From positions 1-64,000 of the IMG/VR virus record IMGVR_UViG_3300010883_027240: a stretch of 64,000 nucleotides of DNA. The stretch is one strand, 5' to 3'. The notes under the pieces are model-generated. The model was given only the letters and a program-made list of their open reading frames with translations, was not told the origin of the DNA and made no database searches. The DNA comes from a virus. The translations under genes and the position numbers were made by a program. Numbering within the stretch: the first letter of the stretch is position 1; every line of letters begins with the position of its first letter. Positions 42,857 to 53,336 of the stretch are shown here, piece after piece.

Positions 42857-45580
42857 ATGTCACTAATCTGCACAACTGAAAAATTAGAAATTTTTGCACC
42901 CGGTACACCCAGTGACCTTGTGCCTCGAATAATTTCAACAAATAAAATTACATTTAAAAAGTCTCCTAATGACGAACCTCAAGTATTTGATATTGTAGAT
43001 GTAGAGTTTTATTCTTTCGTAGATCAGCGAAAAATACTAGCAAATGATCTTAGTAAGATAGAAGTTTTTCTTTCAAAGAAGCCTTTGGAAGAATATAAAA
43101 CTAACTTTACACCATTTGATCAGGTAGATATCAGAAGTCAAAAAGAAATAAATGACATATTATATGACTACTCGTATACAATGCACGATTTAATAAGCTC
43201 GCACTTCAACGGGATACACAAGCTTTCAAATATGGATCCACAGCAACATATTAGAAAACCTGGAGTTAAAGTATCTACTATTAATAAGCAGACTGATAGA
43301 GAACTCTTCGGAGTTAGAAAAGTTTATAAAACAAAACAAAAAAGAAGACATTCTAGATTTAACAAGCGAAGATCCGACACGCTGAGCATTTTAAATCAAG
43401 AGCTTCAGAATCCAGTAAGCAATGATGGAGGCTTTGAAGAAAGGTTTAAAAGACAGTATAGAAGGGCAGTAAAAAAAGGTATTGATCCAATGATTTACTT
43501 GCAGGATCAAGATCATTATGTATCTATGGAAGAGCGTGTAAGAGGTCTTGGTAGGTTTAGAAAGCCAAGAAAAAGTAGGCTGAGAAATTATTTTAAAAAT
43601 TATATAAATACTTCTTACGATGACGACAGAGGCGTAAATTTTGAGATTACTGTAAGTGAAGAATCAAGAAGGATATCAAGGATAAAGACCAAAATTAAAA
43701 TGAATTCAGTATCGTTAATAGGGCTTTTTTCTGCAGGCTTTGAGTATGTTATTATGTTTGCATATGATAGATTTGGAAATAGAGTAGACTCGTCAGGCTA
43801 CAAAATTGACCTACAACAAATGTTTGATGATTTTATAAATCCAACACTTGATTTTGACTTGATTGCTTCTAAAAATAAATACAACAATATAATATCAAAG
43901 ATAATGAATGCAGAATTCCAGCCTGGTTTTTATAACTTATATCAAAAAAGATTTAATTTTAACTCCCCTCCTTTGAGAACAGGGTTTGAAAAAAAGGGCT
44001 CGGGTCTTGTAGGCGCTAGAACATCTAAGAGAATAATTAATGGTACTCAAAATACCAAACAAAGACAGCGGGGCTATTGTAATACTAAGTCAGTTTTTCA
44101 TAGAGTGACATTTAATCATCTAGGTCGTGAAATTGCAAATACAAAAGCAGCTTCTGTAAGAGCAACAGAAACACCAGCAACACAAATTAATTGCAAGGTT
44201 ATTGCAAGGGTTGATAATCAAAATGGAAAGATGATAGTAAGAGTATATGATTTTACAGATGAGGTTTCTTCATTCCGAGTTGTTAAAAGAATAGTAAGAG
44301 GCTTAAGAGGTTCAAACTTTAAGCCTGTCAAACAAATGGAACAAAATAGACTTGTTGAAGTACCCAGAGTTATTATACAAGACAAGCCTAATGAATCTTA
44401 TTCTTATGATGATGACGATGTTGAAGATGATGAAATGTATGAATATGCAGCAATCCTTTATGATTCATCAGGTACAAAACATATGTCAGCAAGTAGTTTT
44501 TATGAAGAATACGTTAATAGAGACGAAATTGTCGATGTAAAAATGCTAGCATCTGCAGCGAGAGCAATGCCACCGTCAAACTCAAGCGATTCATCTGCGC
44601 TAATTAGTCAAAAATTTGAAATTATTTTAAGAAAAACTGAAGATGACATTGAAAAGGTAATCAATGCACTGTTTGGAGACAATAGGGCGCTTTTTGACGA
44701 CGATCTTAAGGAAATAAGAGAGGGATCAAATCTTCTTTACGGTGCACGAGTAACAAGGATTGACTATTACACAGGCGAGGCAGTTTTTGTTGGAACATTT
44801 AGGGCACATAAACAATCCTCTAAGTCAGAAACTGCGAACACAGACATTCCAAAAAATCATAAAATTAGTTTTGTAGATTCAATACCTGCGTACTCTAGAC
44901 AGTTGTACAAAATTGAACCTTACGCCGTTCCACCCACTCAAATACTTGACAAGCTTATTGATACTTTAAAATACAAAGTTGCTAAAGATATGGGAAAAAG
45001 AACAGCATATGGAAGATTGTTGTTATCAAAAAATAAAATACTAAAAAGTGATGCAATTTCAAAAATTGGAAGTAAGTATGGATCAACATCGAAGAAGAAA
45101 GGTAAAATAACTGAAGATCTTTCATTTGTTGAGATTAGCAGAGGCGACATATTTCACGAAGGTTATACAGGCGATATCAGGTATTATCAACACAATGCTA
45201 TGGAAAATATACCGCCCTTCGATGAAATAAGCCTTAAAGATAAGAGTGTAACTCAGTTTTATGCACTTGAAAGAGCTGATAGAGAAACAAGAAGTATATC
45301 AAAGAATTTTATGAAAGTCAACTTTCAAGTTGGAGCTGCTAATAACTTGGTTGATTTTTATGTAATTCTAAGAGTTGAAAACAATAACCCACAAGTTGTT
45401 ATTGACGGTGTTGTTCACAGTAAAGACAGCGATACAGCTTCATCAAATAGTTATGCTTATAGCTATTTGTCTGAGACTAGAACCACAGTAGGATATATTA
45501 GCTATTTTGCTGTAGCTGTTTCTAAAATAGGGCAGCTCAGTAATCTTTTATATATTGATGATATTCATCTAAGGAATTAG
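42857..45580 (+). CDS. large baseplate-region structural protein
   Basis: About 907 residues from ATG 42857 (a TTG at 42845 would overlap the previous stop). No known domain is certain. Residues about 150-245 are very basic ('KTKQKRRHSRFNKRRSD', 'RFRKPRKSRLRNYFKNY'). Beta-sandwich-like stretches follow ('VSLIGLFSAGFEYVIMFAYD', 'AASVRATETPATQINCKVIA'). An acidic patch 'YDDDDVEDDEMYEY' lies near residue 515-530. The C-terminal domain has 'VNFQVGAANNLVDFYVILRV' and an immunoglobulin-like end. Basic and acidic patches suggest subunit contacts. Function beyond structure unknown. Confidence 0.68.
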   Translation: MSLICTTEKLEIFAPGTPSDLVPRIISTNKITFKKSPNDEPQVFDIVDVEFYSFVDQRKILANDLSKIEVFLSKKPLEEYKTNFTPFDQVDIRSQKEINDILYDYSYTMHDLISSHFNGIHKLSNMDPQQHIRKPGVKVSTINKQTDRELFGVRKVYKTKQKRRHSRFNKRRSDTLSILNQELQNPVSNDGGFEERFKRQYRRAVKKGIDPMIYLQDQDHYVSMEERVRGLGRFRKPRKSRLRNYFKNYINTSYDDDRGVNFEITVSEESRRISRIKTKIKMNSVSLIGLFSAGFEYVIMFAYDRFGNRVDSSGYKIDLQQMFDDFINPTLDFDLIASKNKYNNIISKIMNAEFQPGFYNLYQKRFNFNSPPLRTGFEKKGSGLVGARTSKRIINGTQNTKQRQRGYCNTKSVFHRVTFNHLGREIANTKAASVRATETPATQINCKVIARVDNQNGKMIVRVYDFTDEVSSFRVVKRIVRGLRGSNFKPVKQMEQNRLVEVPRVIIQDKPNESYSYDDDDVEDDEMYEYAAILYDSSGTKHMSASSFYEEYVNRDEIVDVKMLASAARAMPPSNSSDSSALISQKFEIILRKTEDDIEKVINALFGDNRALFDDDLKEIREGSNLLYGARVTRIDYYTGEAVFVGTFRAHKQSSKSETANTDIPKNHKISFVDSIPAYSRQLYKIEPYAVPPTQILDKLIDTLKYKVAKDMGKRTAYGRLLLSKNKILKSDAISKIGSKYGSTSKKKGKITEDLSFVEISRGDIFHEGYTGDIRYYQHNAMENIPPFDEISLKDKSVTQFYALERADRETRSISKNFMKVNFQVGAANNLVDFYVILRVENNNPQVVIDGVVHSKDSDTASSNSYAYSYLSETRTTVGYISYFAVAVSKIGQLSNLLYIDDIHLRN

Positions 45581-45581
45581 C

Positions 45582-48500
45582 ATGGCAGTAAATCTAGTTA
45601 AGTCAAACATAAAATGTAAAGTTGACTTAAAAGAAGTTGAAAAACCTACAACTTTAATAATATCAAGTACTATTGATGAATTTGATAATCTTGACAGTGA
45701 ACAGGAAATTGCATTTAATAGTGTTGATTCGTCAGCACAATTTAAAATCTTAAGTGAGGTGGGCATGAGCCCGCTTAAGGCAGTTCTCTTAGCAAGTACA
45801 GAATATATTCCAATCGGCGCCGGCGAAGATTTTTCAAATAATACAATAAAAGTAAAGTTGGGAGAAGATAAGACAGCTGTATCAGTTAATAACATTGCAA
45901 GATTAATGGTATTACATAGACAAATTCGTGCAGTAACACTCCGCTCAGCAGACAAGCTTATGAACGAAGCGAAAGGTTACGATGTTCATAAATTTTATAA
46001 AGTTTCTAGACCTCTTATAAAAAAGATGTATCGTTCGATAGTGAAAGAAACTATAGAGAAAACTGTAGATGCTGCAATTTATGAGCTTAAACGAACAGGA
46101 CAAACTTTTATATTCCTCAACAGAGGCCTACCTAGAAACTTTTCGATAAAAACGGCCTCAGCAACTGATACAGCCTATGATGCAGCATTTTCAAACTCTA
46201 GCACCACTACTTCTAGCACCTCTACTATCCAGCCGGCCCAAACGATCACCGCTGCCGTCACTAAGCTTGCAAGTAGCAATCCCAGCAATGGGTTTGTAAG
46301 GGCTCTAGCAAAAGATAAAGAAAGGGATGCTTTTTTCAGGACGCTTGTTGAATATACAATTCACGAAGTCTTGATTGCTGATGTTATTAAATACTTATCT
46401 GGCATTTTTAGAATGAAGTTTTTTTTAGAATCAAGATATTCTATAGACAGAATCACTGATAAGCATATGGATTCAAATGTTTACATTCCATACGCGATAA
46501 GAGACGCAATGAAAGAATTTGTTGGAACATACACACTAAATGATAGAACATTTAAAAACGGCGACGAAGATTATAAAGAGAGTATACAAGAAAAATTATC
46601 TTCTTTGATAGCAGCACAGTCCTTGGAATTATCCAAAGAAAATTCTGAATTATCGTCAGAAGTAGGTTCATCTATCTTAGCAGTACAAGCAGGGCTTAGC
46701 ACACTAAAGTCAGTTTCTGGGTATAGATCACAGCTTTCAAGAGTGGCTGGAGTTGACTCATATCAAGCATCACCAGAACCTGGAAAACTTTGGAATTATA
46801 GTGTTGGTAACGACATCGCGATCGCGATGTTATATATTAAGAGGTTATCATTATTTACGCTAGCACACGGTGGTATGGCTACAGATGAGCATCGCAGTGG
46901 GCAGCTCACAAACTTTCAAAATATAAGAGCTTTTTTACCTTACAACGTTAGATCAGCAGCAGCGAAGATAGGAAATACAGATGGCTCTGTAGTTCGTACA
47001 GGTACAGATGATCGTCGGGCTTGGGCAGAACTCTTAGTTGCATCAATATTTGATACACTTACATCAATACAAAAAGAAAACTTACAAGAAGGTAAAAAGA
47101 AAAAAGCAATTAAATTTCTACGCGGAAGTGCAGGTACCGCCGGGTACAGAGGACATCCAATAGGTATAAAGAAATACTTTAAGGTAATGTTTGGAGATTA
47201 TGCAGAAGAAATGATGATTAGTCCAAAAAGAGCATTCGGCGAATTGGACATGATTTCTAAGCTAGATACCATGGACAAGCATATAACATTTGAAAACCCA
47301 TCGATTAATCCTGATAAAGATTTGGGATTGTTTACAGAAAAACTTAACAAAGCGAACTTTCAAAATAATAAAAGATTTATTCCTTTTGAGTCAAAGTCAG
47401 GATTATTTGGTACTAAAAATGCACTAACTGGCCCAGAGTATTTTTTGGATGAAGCAATACACAGAGGCGACTTCGAGTTAACAGAAGCGTTTGAATTTAT
47501 AGAGCAGTATAAAAAATTTGGGGAATATTACTTTGAAGATATTATCGCCTTGTCAGGGGTAAACTATGCAGAAGAAGTTTTTGAAAAGATTTGTCATGAT
47601 ATTTCAGAAGAGTTTTACGCAGCTTCAACCAGTAAAGAAAAGTACAGGGAATCTATGCCTTTTATTGCAATGCTAGTTGGAGATGACACTTGGGAAGGTA
47701 AGGATCTTTTTCCTTCTGCATTTTTTGGTCTAAAAGTAGACAGTGGTAATGCAGGTGCAGAGGTTAATACTTTTCATCGACCGAAGGTTCCCGGCACTTA
47801 TCCGTTTGACTCAACAGATAATACAGAACTCGCGAGAAAAATACAAGATGGTCCTGGGGATCTCGAACCCGCGTATGATATAATTAGAGAGGAAGGTGCA
47901 AGACGTGCCATGCGATATAGAAACAATGAGGCACTAAAGTATTTTTTAAGAACTACTTGCGATATCAACGATCAACACCTAGCATACTTTAGACCGTCAA
48001 AAGTTCGAGCTTCGAATAAATCAACTGATGATAGCACAACTAATTTTACTAACAATGCGTACTTTTGGGATTGTGCAGGAGAAAAATACAAAGGTCTTAA
48101 TGGTCAAAAATATACGTCAAACGATAATGAATTTGCAAGGATAGACTTAAAAAGAATAAATAGTTATACTGGAAACAGGCGAGGCAACATTAGTTTTAAA
48201 AAAGAGACTGATCTTATAAAAGTTGCAGCAGGCTCACAATTTATCGCTCCTTATCTAATACCTAGATATAATGGTTCGAGCGACAGCATGAACAATCTAC
48301 AGACTTCGCTTGACAAATATGGTATTAGATTCACTGCAGGCGCGCCAACCTCACTTAGAAACTTTGTAAAATTTAAGCACTTTAATAAACCTATTAATGA
48401 AAAAGGCAGGCTAAACAGCATTGGAGACTTCAGGAGTACTTTAAAGAAATCAACTGTCCAGCCGGTCGGCGGCGAACTCAATGTTGCAGACCGCGCTCCA

Positions 48501-50396
48501 AATTATATGCCTGGGCAGGCAGCTCACTATCTTTCCGAAAAGAATTGTGGAGAGTTTTTTAATCTTGGAGAACACCACAGAGCATTGATATTTTTTAGAT
48601 GGATTCAGTCAATAATGAAGAAATCATTAACAGTAGCAATTGATTCTGTCAATCCTGTAGGTGAAAGAAATTCAATGATTAGAATTTCCGGGCTCGCTTT
48701 CGAGATGCAAGGAATTGCACTTGCTTTTGATAGAGCATCAACTGGCATGAGGCTTGGAGGGCTCAAAAACAGTGATATAAAGTGGATTCAAGAGGATGGA
48801 GTTGGGCAAACCGGCTGGGGAGACAATCCAAGACTTGCCGTCAAAGAAACTGCAATTGAGACATGTAATCACCTTAAAATGGCTAGAAATTTATTGATAA
48901 AAAGAAAGAGGCAAATATATGCTTCAGCACTTATCTATTACACGCATGCGCTGTACTTGGAAGAAAGCTTTAAGAGAATGAGAAGTTTTCTAAAAGGAGA
49001 TACAGGGATGAAAAGTACAGAATTAATAAAAAATACGCTCTTTCAAGCAACAGACTATAACAGACTAATGACAATGCTGTCTCCTGAAGCAATTGAACAA
49101 ATTCTTAATAGTCATGTCAATACATTTGTTTCATTACCTAATAAGCTTTTCACGCCGGAAGACCAGTTCTTTCAAAGAAAATTTGATCTTTGCTTTAAGA
49201 TACTCACCCAGCCCGGCTTCGGTCTTTTGAGTACAGAAAAAAGAGGAAATAAGACAGCGCTCCATGTCGGAATACCAAACTCTATGATAGAGATCATGAG
49301 AAAGAAAGCAGTCCAGTATACAGGCAATTCTAAATTTGCAACAAGTAAGAACATTTGTATTAATGTTTTTAAAAAAAATGAACTAAACGCAGCAGAGGCA
49401 TTGTATCCAAAAGTCTTTACTTTTGATACATCAAAATACATACATGACTTTGATGTAAGGGGAAACCTTCACAAGCATATTAGAAATTTTAGCAAGTCTT
49501 GGTCAGCAAAAGAAGCTATTGATAACTTAGTGTTTACAAGCATGACAAAATCGGGCAGCAAGAAACGGAGTGACAATAGTTTAACTAATGACACGAGAAT
49601 TGTTTCATTTTCTCAGAAAGAAGCTAATGATGCTGGGAAAATGCCAGATGCAGTTATTTCAAATCACGCAATGGACTATGCACTTAAGGCCTATTATAAG
49701 CTTTCGTTGGGCGTAGACTTTGGAGAATATAACTTTCCAATAGATTCTGAAGCGAATAGTCTTCACGGCCAGGGCGGCGGCTTTTCTGATGCAAAAAATG
49801 ATATGCAAGATGACTTTGACTCGGTTATAACACAATTAAAATCATTGTATCCTGCAGCTAATGTTGATGATGATCTTGCTAGAGAATTATTTAAAAATAT
49901 TGAAACAATGGGCTCAAATCCTGTTTACACTCTGGCAAATAGATTTAAAAGAGTCGTAGAACCTAAAAAGTTTGATAGAGTGTTTTCGTTTCTAGTAAAT
50001 GATAAAGACTTTATAATACACCCAGACAGCGTAGGTAAAGACTTCAATAGTATATACGCGCAAACGCCCAATTTTAATCTAACTTCTGAAATTGAAATAT
50101 TGACAGGCGACGGATTATATACCTCAGGGCCGTTTGTTTCTGATTACAGTTATGGTGGCTTCGATGGAGTATTGGGCGGCCGCACTTTTGCAGATCAGAG
50201 TGTTTTAAGAAAATACAAAGATTCTACCAGAGAAGATTTTCCAGAAGTTTATAGCTATTATATCACTGTGTCACTATTGACAGATGATGCTCACAATCCT
50301 GAAGAATTCGTCGACCCCACAAAGATGGAAGCAGTTTCATCACCTACTAATGCAAATCAATTTAATAAAAAAAGTCAAATACATAAAAACTTTTAA
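45582..50396 (+). CDS. giant baseplate-region structural protein
   Basis: 1604 residues, mostly helical, no recognised domain. Residues about 130-180 are helical ('YKVSRPLIKKMYRSIVKETI'). A Ser/Thr linker lies at about 203-232 ('SSTTTSSTSTIQPAQTITAA'), and residues 338-375 look coiled-coil ('KLSSLIAAQSLELSKENSEL'). Blocks such as 'LDEAIHRGDFELTEAFEFIE', 'RMRSFLKGDTGMKSTELIKN' and 'RKFDLCFKILTQPGFGLLS' look like folded conserved segments. It starts two bases after the upstream stop. Its size and position suggest a major baseplate scaffold; no tape-measure-type long heptads are seen. Confidence 0.68.
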   Translation: MAVNLVKSNIKCKVDLKEVEKPTTLIISSTIDEFDNLDSEQEIAFNSVDSSAQFKILSEVGMSPLKAVLLASTEYIPIGAGEDFSNNTIKVKLGEDKTAVSVNNIARLMVLHRQIRAVTLRSADKLMNEAKGYDVHKFYKVSRPLIKKMYRSIVKETIEKTVDAAIYELKRTGQTFIFLNRGLPRNFSIKTASATDTAYDAAFSNSSTTTSSTSTIQPAQTITAAVTKLASSNPSNGFVRALAKDKERDAFFRTLVEYTIHEVLIADVIKYLSGIFRMKFFLESRYSIDRITDKHMDSNVYIPYAIRDAMKEFVGTYTLNDRTFKNGDEDYKESIQEKLSSLIAAQSLELSKENSELSSEVGSSILAVQAGLSTLKSVSGYRSQLSRVAGVDSYQASPEPGKLWNYSVGNDIAIAMLYIKRLSLFTLAHGGMATDEHRSGQLTNFQNIRAFLPYNVRSAAAKIGNTDGSVVRTGTDDRRAWAELLVASIFDTLTSIQKENLQEGKKKKAIKFLRGSAGTAGYRGHPIGIKKYFKVMFGDYAEEMMISPKRAFGELDMISKLDTMDKHITFENPSINPDKDLGLFTEKLNKANFQNNKRFIPFESKSGLFGTKNALTGPEYFLDEAIHRGDFELTEAFEFIEQYKKFGEYYFEDIIALSGVNYAEEVFEKICHDISEEFYAASTSKEKYRESMPFIAMLVGDDTWEGKDLFPSAFFGLKVDSGNAGAEVNTFHRPKVPGTYPFDSTDNTELARKIQDGPGDLEPAYDIIREEGARRAMRYRNNEALKYFLRTTCDINDQHLAYFRPSKVRASNKSTDDSTTNFTNNAYFWDCAGEKYKGLNGQKYTSNDNEFARIDLKRINSYTGNRRGNISFKKETDLIKVAAGSQFIAPYLIPRYNGSSDSMNNLQTSLDKYGIRFTAGAPTSLRNFVKFKHFNKPINEKGRLNSIGDFRSTLKKSTVQPVGGELNVADRAPNYMPGQAAHYLSEKNCGEFFNLGEHHRALIFFRWIQSIMKKSLTVAIDSVNPVGERNSMIRISGLAFEMQGIALAFDRASTGMRLGGLKNSDIKWIQEDGVGQTGWGDNPRLAVKETAIETCNHLKMARNLLIKRKRQIYASALIYYTHALYLEESFKRMRSFLKGDTGMKSTELIKNTLFQATDYNRLMTMLSPEAIEQILNSHVNTFVSLPNKLFTPEDQFFQRKFDLCFKILTQPGFGLLSTEKRGNKTALHVGIPNSMIEIMRKKAVQYTGNSKFATSKNICINVFKKNELNAAEALYPKVFTFDTSKYIHDFDVRGNLHKHIRNFSKSWSAKEAIDNLVFTSMTKSGSKKRSDNSLTNDTRIVSFSQKEANDAGKMPDAVISNHAMDYALKAYYKLSLGVDFGEYNFPIDSEANSLHGQGGGFSDAKNDMQDDFDSVITQLKSLYPAANVDDDLARELFKNIETMGSNPVYTLANRFKRVVEPKKFDRVFSFLVNDKDFIIHPDSVGKDFNSIYAQTPNFNLTSEIEILTGDGLYTSGPFVSDYSYGGFDGVLGGRTFADQSVLRKYKDSTREDFPEVYSYYITVSLLTDDAHNPEEFVDPTKMEAVSSPTNANQFNKKSQIHKNF

Positions 50397-50410
50397 TGTG
50401 AGGAGAAATC

Positions 50411-52582
50411 ATGCCCGCCAACCCGACTCACGGCAGCAAAGGAAAAGCAGTATCCACAAAGTCTGCATCGAAAGCCTCTGTTGCCAAGCCAGCCCATCCA
50501 ACAATAATAATTCCTGGAATACATCATGAGGCTCAAGAATTAGCAGGTCTTGAAAATGCAATAGTAGAAAAACATTCTGAACAATTAGGCGCATATCAAA
50601 CTGCACAGACTTACGACTCTTATGCATCTTTGTCTGCCTTGAGAATTAATGTACCTGAAGTTACAAATCAAAAAGCATCATTTGTTTACAACTACTTTAC
50701 TGCAGACGAGAGGATAAAATTCGATCCTGAAAACAAGGTCTTAGATATTTCTAAAAGCAATCACGATGAGCTGTTTTTTCAGATAAAAAATGACAATATT
50801 CCAAGATTTGTAAAGTTATCTTTTACTCCACCTAAAAAACACGGTTTGATCAAAAGCGAAACAGACAAAGACGTAATTTTAAGTAACATCGATAAAATTT
50901 TAATTGAAGGCTCTTCTACAAATCAATTCTATACAGGCTTTGAACTTCTTGATACAGGCGCAGAATCTGAACTTTATAAGCGCTTAAACGGCGGAATGTT
51001 TTTTATGGAAGTTGATACACCGAAAAATTCGCCTGCCGACTCACTAGATGCACTTCTGGATAAGTTAAATGAAAATGCAGACATCGAAGATACGGGTACG
51101 CTAACCGGCCAGGATAAGAAACTTTTAAAATCAGCGCTAAGAAATATTCAACCATCCGGCGGAGTCGCAGGAAAACTATCAACAGCACCTACAGATGTTT
51201 CTCCAGAAATAGCAAATTTTGCCAATGACCCGGTTCAAAGGCAGAGTTTTTCACTTCAGTTTGACAATATAATTTTAAGACAATTGACAGAATCAGCTAC
51301 TAGAATTCCAGATACAGTTTTTCAAGACGAATTTTTTAGTATTAATGAAGTATCAAAAGACCTAGAGGCGTCAAATTTAAAAAGGCATGACCCGAATGCA
51401 GTCGGCGAAAAGTATAGTTCTTTTACTGTTATTCCAATCAAGGTAAGACCCTATGGGAAATCAATGCATGGAAGACGACCTCGCCCGTTTCAAGAAGCTG
51501 AATCAGAGAAATCCAAAGTACCAATGGCTGCTTTTGCAGAATACCCAAAAATAAAAATAGTAGGATACGTTGTACAAAAATTCGAAACAAACGAAGAGGG
51601 CACATTAATAAATCATGGAATGTTATTTTCAGATAACCCTGACGGCTTGTATATTATTGATAAAAAAATTAGATACGGAGGCTCTTATACTTACAAGATA
51701 AGATCGCTTTACGAAATTGAAATGTTTTCAGAAATTCGTTATTCAGGAGATGCATCGCTAACTGATAGTGCGATTTGCAATATTTTAGTCGCATCAGAAG
51801 GTAAGTTAACATCTGTTAGCTGCGTTGAAAATATTCCACCGCCCCCACCTCAAAACCTTAGAGCAAGTTTTAACTTTAGAGAAAAAAAGCCTCATCTATC
51901 ATGGGAGTTTCCTATCAATCCTCAGCGTGACATAAAAAGATTTCAAATCTTTAAGCGAAAAAACACTAATGTTCCATTTAGACTAATAATGGAGTATGAC
52001 TTTGATAATTCTGCCATTAGATCAGGTGTACCTGAAGTAGCAACAAATGATAGAATAAAGCGTTTTGACTCACCGCGAATTACTTTTCTTGATGAAGAGT
52101 TTGAAATAGGTGAGTCACCTATCTATACAATAGCATCTGTAGATGCACACGGAATGTCTTCCAACTATGGCGTCCAAATGAGAGTATCTTATGATGAAAG
52201 AAAAAACAAAGTCAAAAAAGAATTTATTAGTCCACCAGGCGCCCCAAAACCGTATCCTAACTTATTATTAGCGGTAGACGCATTTGAAGATTCAATAAGA
52301 GTTAGTGATTATGATAGGATGAGGATTTACTTCGATCCAGAATATTATAAGGTTTACAAGACACACGGGCAACTTGCAAATCAGCAAGTACAAAATGATT
52401 TAAATTTTTTAAGGATTGATCCTAACAAAGATACGTATAAGATACATATGATTAACTTAGATCTACAAAAAGACAAAATATTAAATATTAAGCTTGCTGA
52501 CAAGAGCGGTTCACCAAACACTTCTGCTACGCCGGCGACATTTTCAAAAAATAGTTTAAACTTTGAATTTGGCACTGATTGA
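50411..52582 (+). CDS. structural protein with fibronectin-type-III-like domain
   Basis: 723 residues. The first 30 are Ala/Lys/Ser/Pro-rich and disordered. The middle holds 'TFTVIP'-like beta stretches, including 'KIKIVGYVVQKFETNEEG', and an FN3-like array: 'GGSYTYKIRSLYEIEMFSEI' near residue 420, then after 'IPPPPPQNL' at about 475 a domain with 'PHLSWEFPINPQRDIKRFQI' and 'SPIYTIASVDAHGMSSNYG' ending near 590. FN3 modules are common in tail proteins as spacers or host-surface binding units. ATG 50411 follows GAGGAG. Structural role inferred from context. Confidence 0.72.
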   Translation: MPANPTHGSKGKAVSTKSASKASVAKPAHPTIIIPGIHHEAQELAGLENAIVEKHSEQLGAYQTAQTYDSYASLSALRINVPEVTNQKASFVYNYFTADERIKFDPENKVLDISKSNHDELFFQIKNDNIPRFVKLSFTPPKKHGLIKSETDKDVILSNIDKILIEGSSTNQFYTGFELLDTGAESELYKRLNGGMFFMEVDTPKNSPADSLDALLDKLNENADIEDTGTLTGQDKKLLKSALRNIQPSGGVAGKLSTAPTDVSPEIANFANDPVQRQSFSLQFDNIILRQLTESATRIPDTVFQDEFFSINEVSKDLEASNLKRHDPNAVGEKYSSFTVIPIKVRPYGKSMHGRRPRPFQEAESEKSKVPMAAFAEYPKIKIVGYVVQKFETNEEGTLINHGMLFSDNPDGLYIIDKKIRYGGSYTYKIRSLYEIEMFSEIRYSGDASLTDSAICNILVASEGKLTSVSCVENIPPPPPQNLRASFNFREKKPHLSWEFPINPQRDIKRFQIFKRKNTNVPFRLIMEYDFDNSAIRSGVPEVATNDRIKRFDSPRITFLDEEFEIGESPIYTIASVDAHGMSSNYGVQMRVSYDERKNKVKKEFISPPGAPKPYPNLLLAVDAFEDSIRVSDYDRMRIYFDPEYYKVYKTHGQLANQQVQNDLNFLRIDPNKDTYKIHMINLDLQKDKILNIKLADKSGSPNTSATPATFSKNSLNFEFGTD

Positions 52583-52590
52583 TAGGACTA

Positions 52591-52608
52591 TTTTTTCTTG
52601 AGTATAAT
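52591..52608 (+). promoter_or_regulatory. possible promoter (T6, TG, TATAAT)
   Basis: T6 at 52591-52596, CT, TG at 52599-52600 and a perfect TATAAT at 52603-52608, ending 20 bases before ATG 52629, with AAAGGAGA between. TTTTTTCTTG is shared exactly with the element at 60309-60318. No -35 hexamer is evident. Confidence 0.4.
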
Positions 52609-52628
52609 TATAAAAAAAGGAGAATTTT

Positions 52629-53321
52629 ATGGGATTTCTTGACCACAGCACGAACAACATTATAGTCGATGCTGTTTTAACAGATCTGGGAAGACAATCT
52701 TTAGCTAAAAATGATGGTTCTTTTCAAATATATCAGTTCGCGCTAGGCGATGATGAAGTAGACTATACGATAGTCCAACAGTTTGGAAGAACCGTAGGTA
52801 GGGAAAAAATTGAAAAAAATACACCTGTTATTGAGGCTTTAACAGCAGGAAGTTTAGGGTTAAAACATAAGCTATTGAGTATTTCAGATGAATTTTTATC
52901 TCACTTGCCAGTTTTAGAGCTTTCTGTTGAAAATGATACATCTGGAATTACAGTAATGGATAGATCTAATATGACAACAAGGAAGATAACTGTAACTGTA
53001 TCATCAAAAGTTAATGCAGGAATAGAGCCTGATCTTCTAGATGGAGAATTTAGAATTGAACTTAACGACCTATTCTTTAGAATACAAGGCGAGACACCCG
53101 ATGTCCAGTTTACAGACAATATGGCTATTTATAGATTTCCTGCAACATTCGGTAGTCTAGGAGCTTCTGTTACTACAACTTTACCTATTGAACTAAAAGG
53201 TTTTTCACCTGCTGTATTTAAAGCATATAGTATTTCTGGTGGTAATAAGATTAGAACTTTTATTAAAGTGACAGGCGTAAATTCAGGCCTCACTCAGAAC
53301 ATAGAAGTTCAGATAACTTAA
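52629..53321 (+). CDS. virion structural protein with shared N-terminal module
   Basis: 230 residues. The start 'GFLDHSTNNIIVDAVLTDLG' with 'RQSLAKNDG', 'YQFALGDDEVDYT' matches in plan the opening of the 41803 gene: Gly-x-Leu-Asp, a helix with Thr...Gly-Arg, then a strand ending in Asp-x-x-Val-x-Tyr. The remainder is beta-rich ('NMTTRKITVTVSSKVNAG', 'NKIRTFIKVTGVNSG'), like a small sandwich. Probably a minor tail or neck component. A strong AAAGGAGA ribosome site precedes ATG. Confidence 0.72.
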   Translation: MGFLDHSTNNIIVDAVLTDLGRQSLAKNDGSFQIYQFALGDDEVDYTIVQQFGRTVGREKIEKNTPVIEALTAGSLGLKHKLLSISDEFLSHLPVLELSVENDTSGITVMDRSNMTTRKITVTVSSKVNAGIEPDLLDGEFRIELNDLFFRIQGETPDVQFTDNMAIYRFPATFGSLGASVTTTLPIELKGFSPAVFKAYSISGGNKIRTFIKVTGVNSGLTQNIEVQIT

Positions 53322-53336
53322 TTCTTAGAGGAAACA

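Noticed and set aside
45569-45955. 128-codon minus-strand frame at the start of the 1604-residue gene
   Set aside because: Overlaps the end of one good gene and the start of another; no motif.
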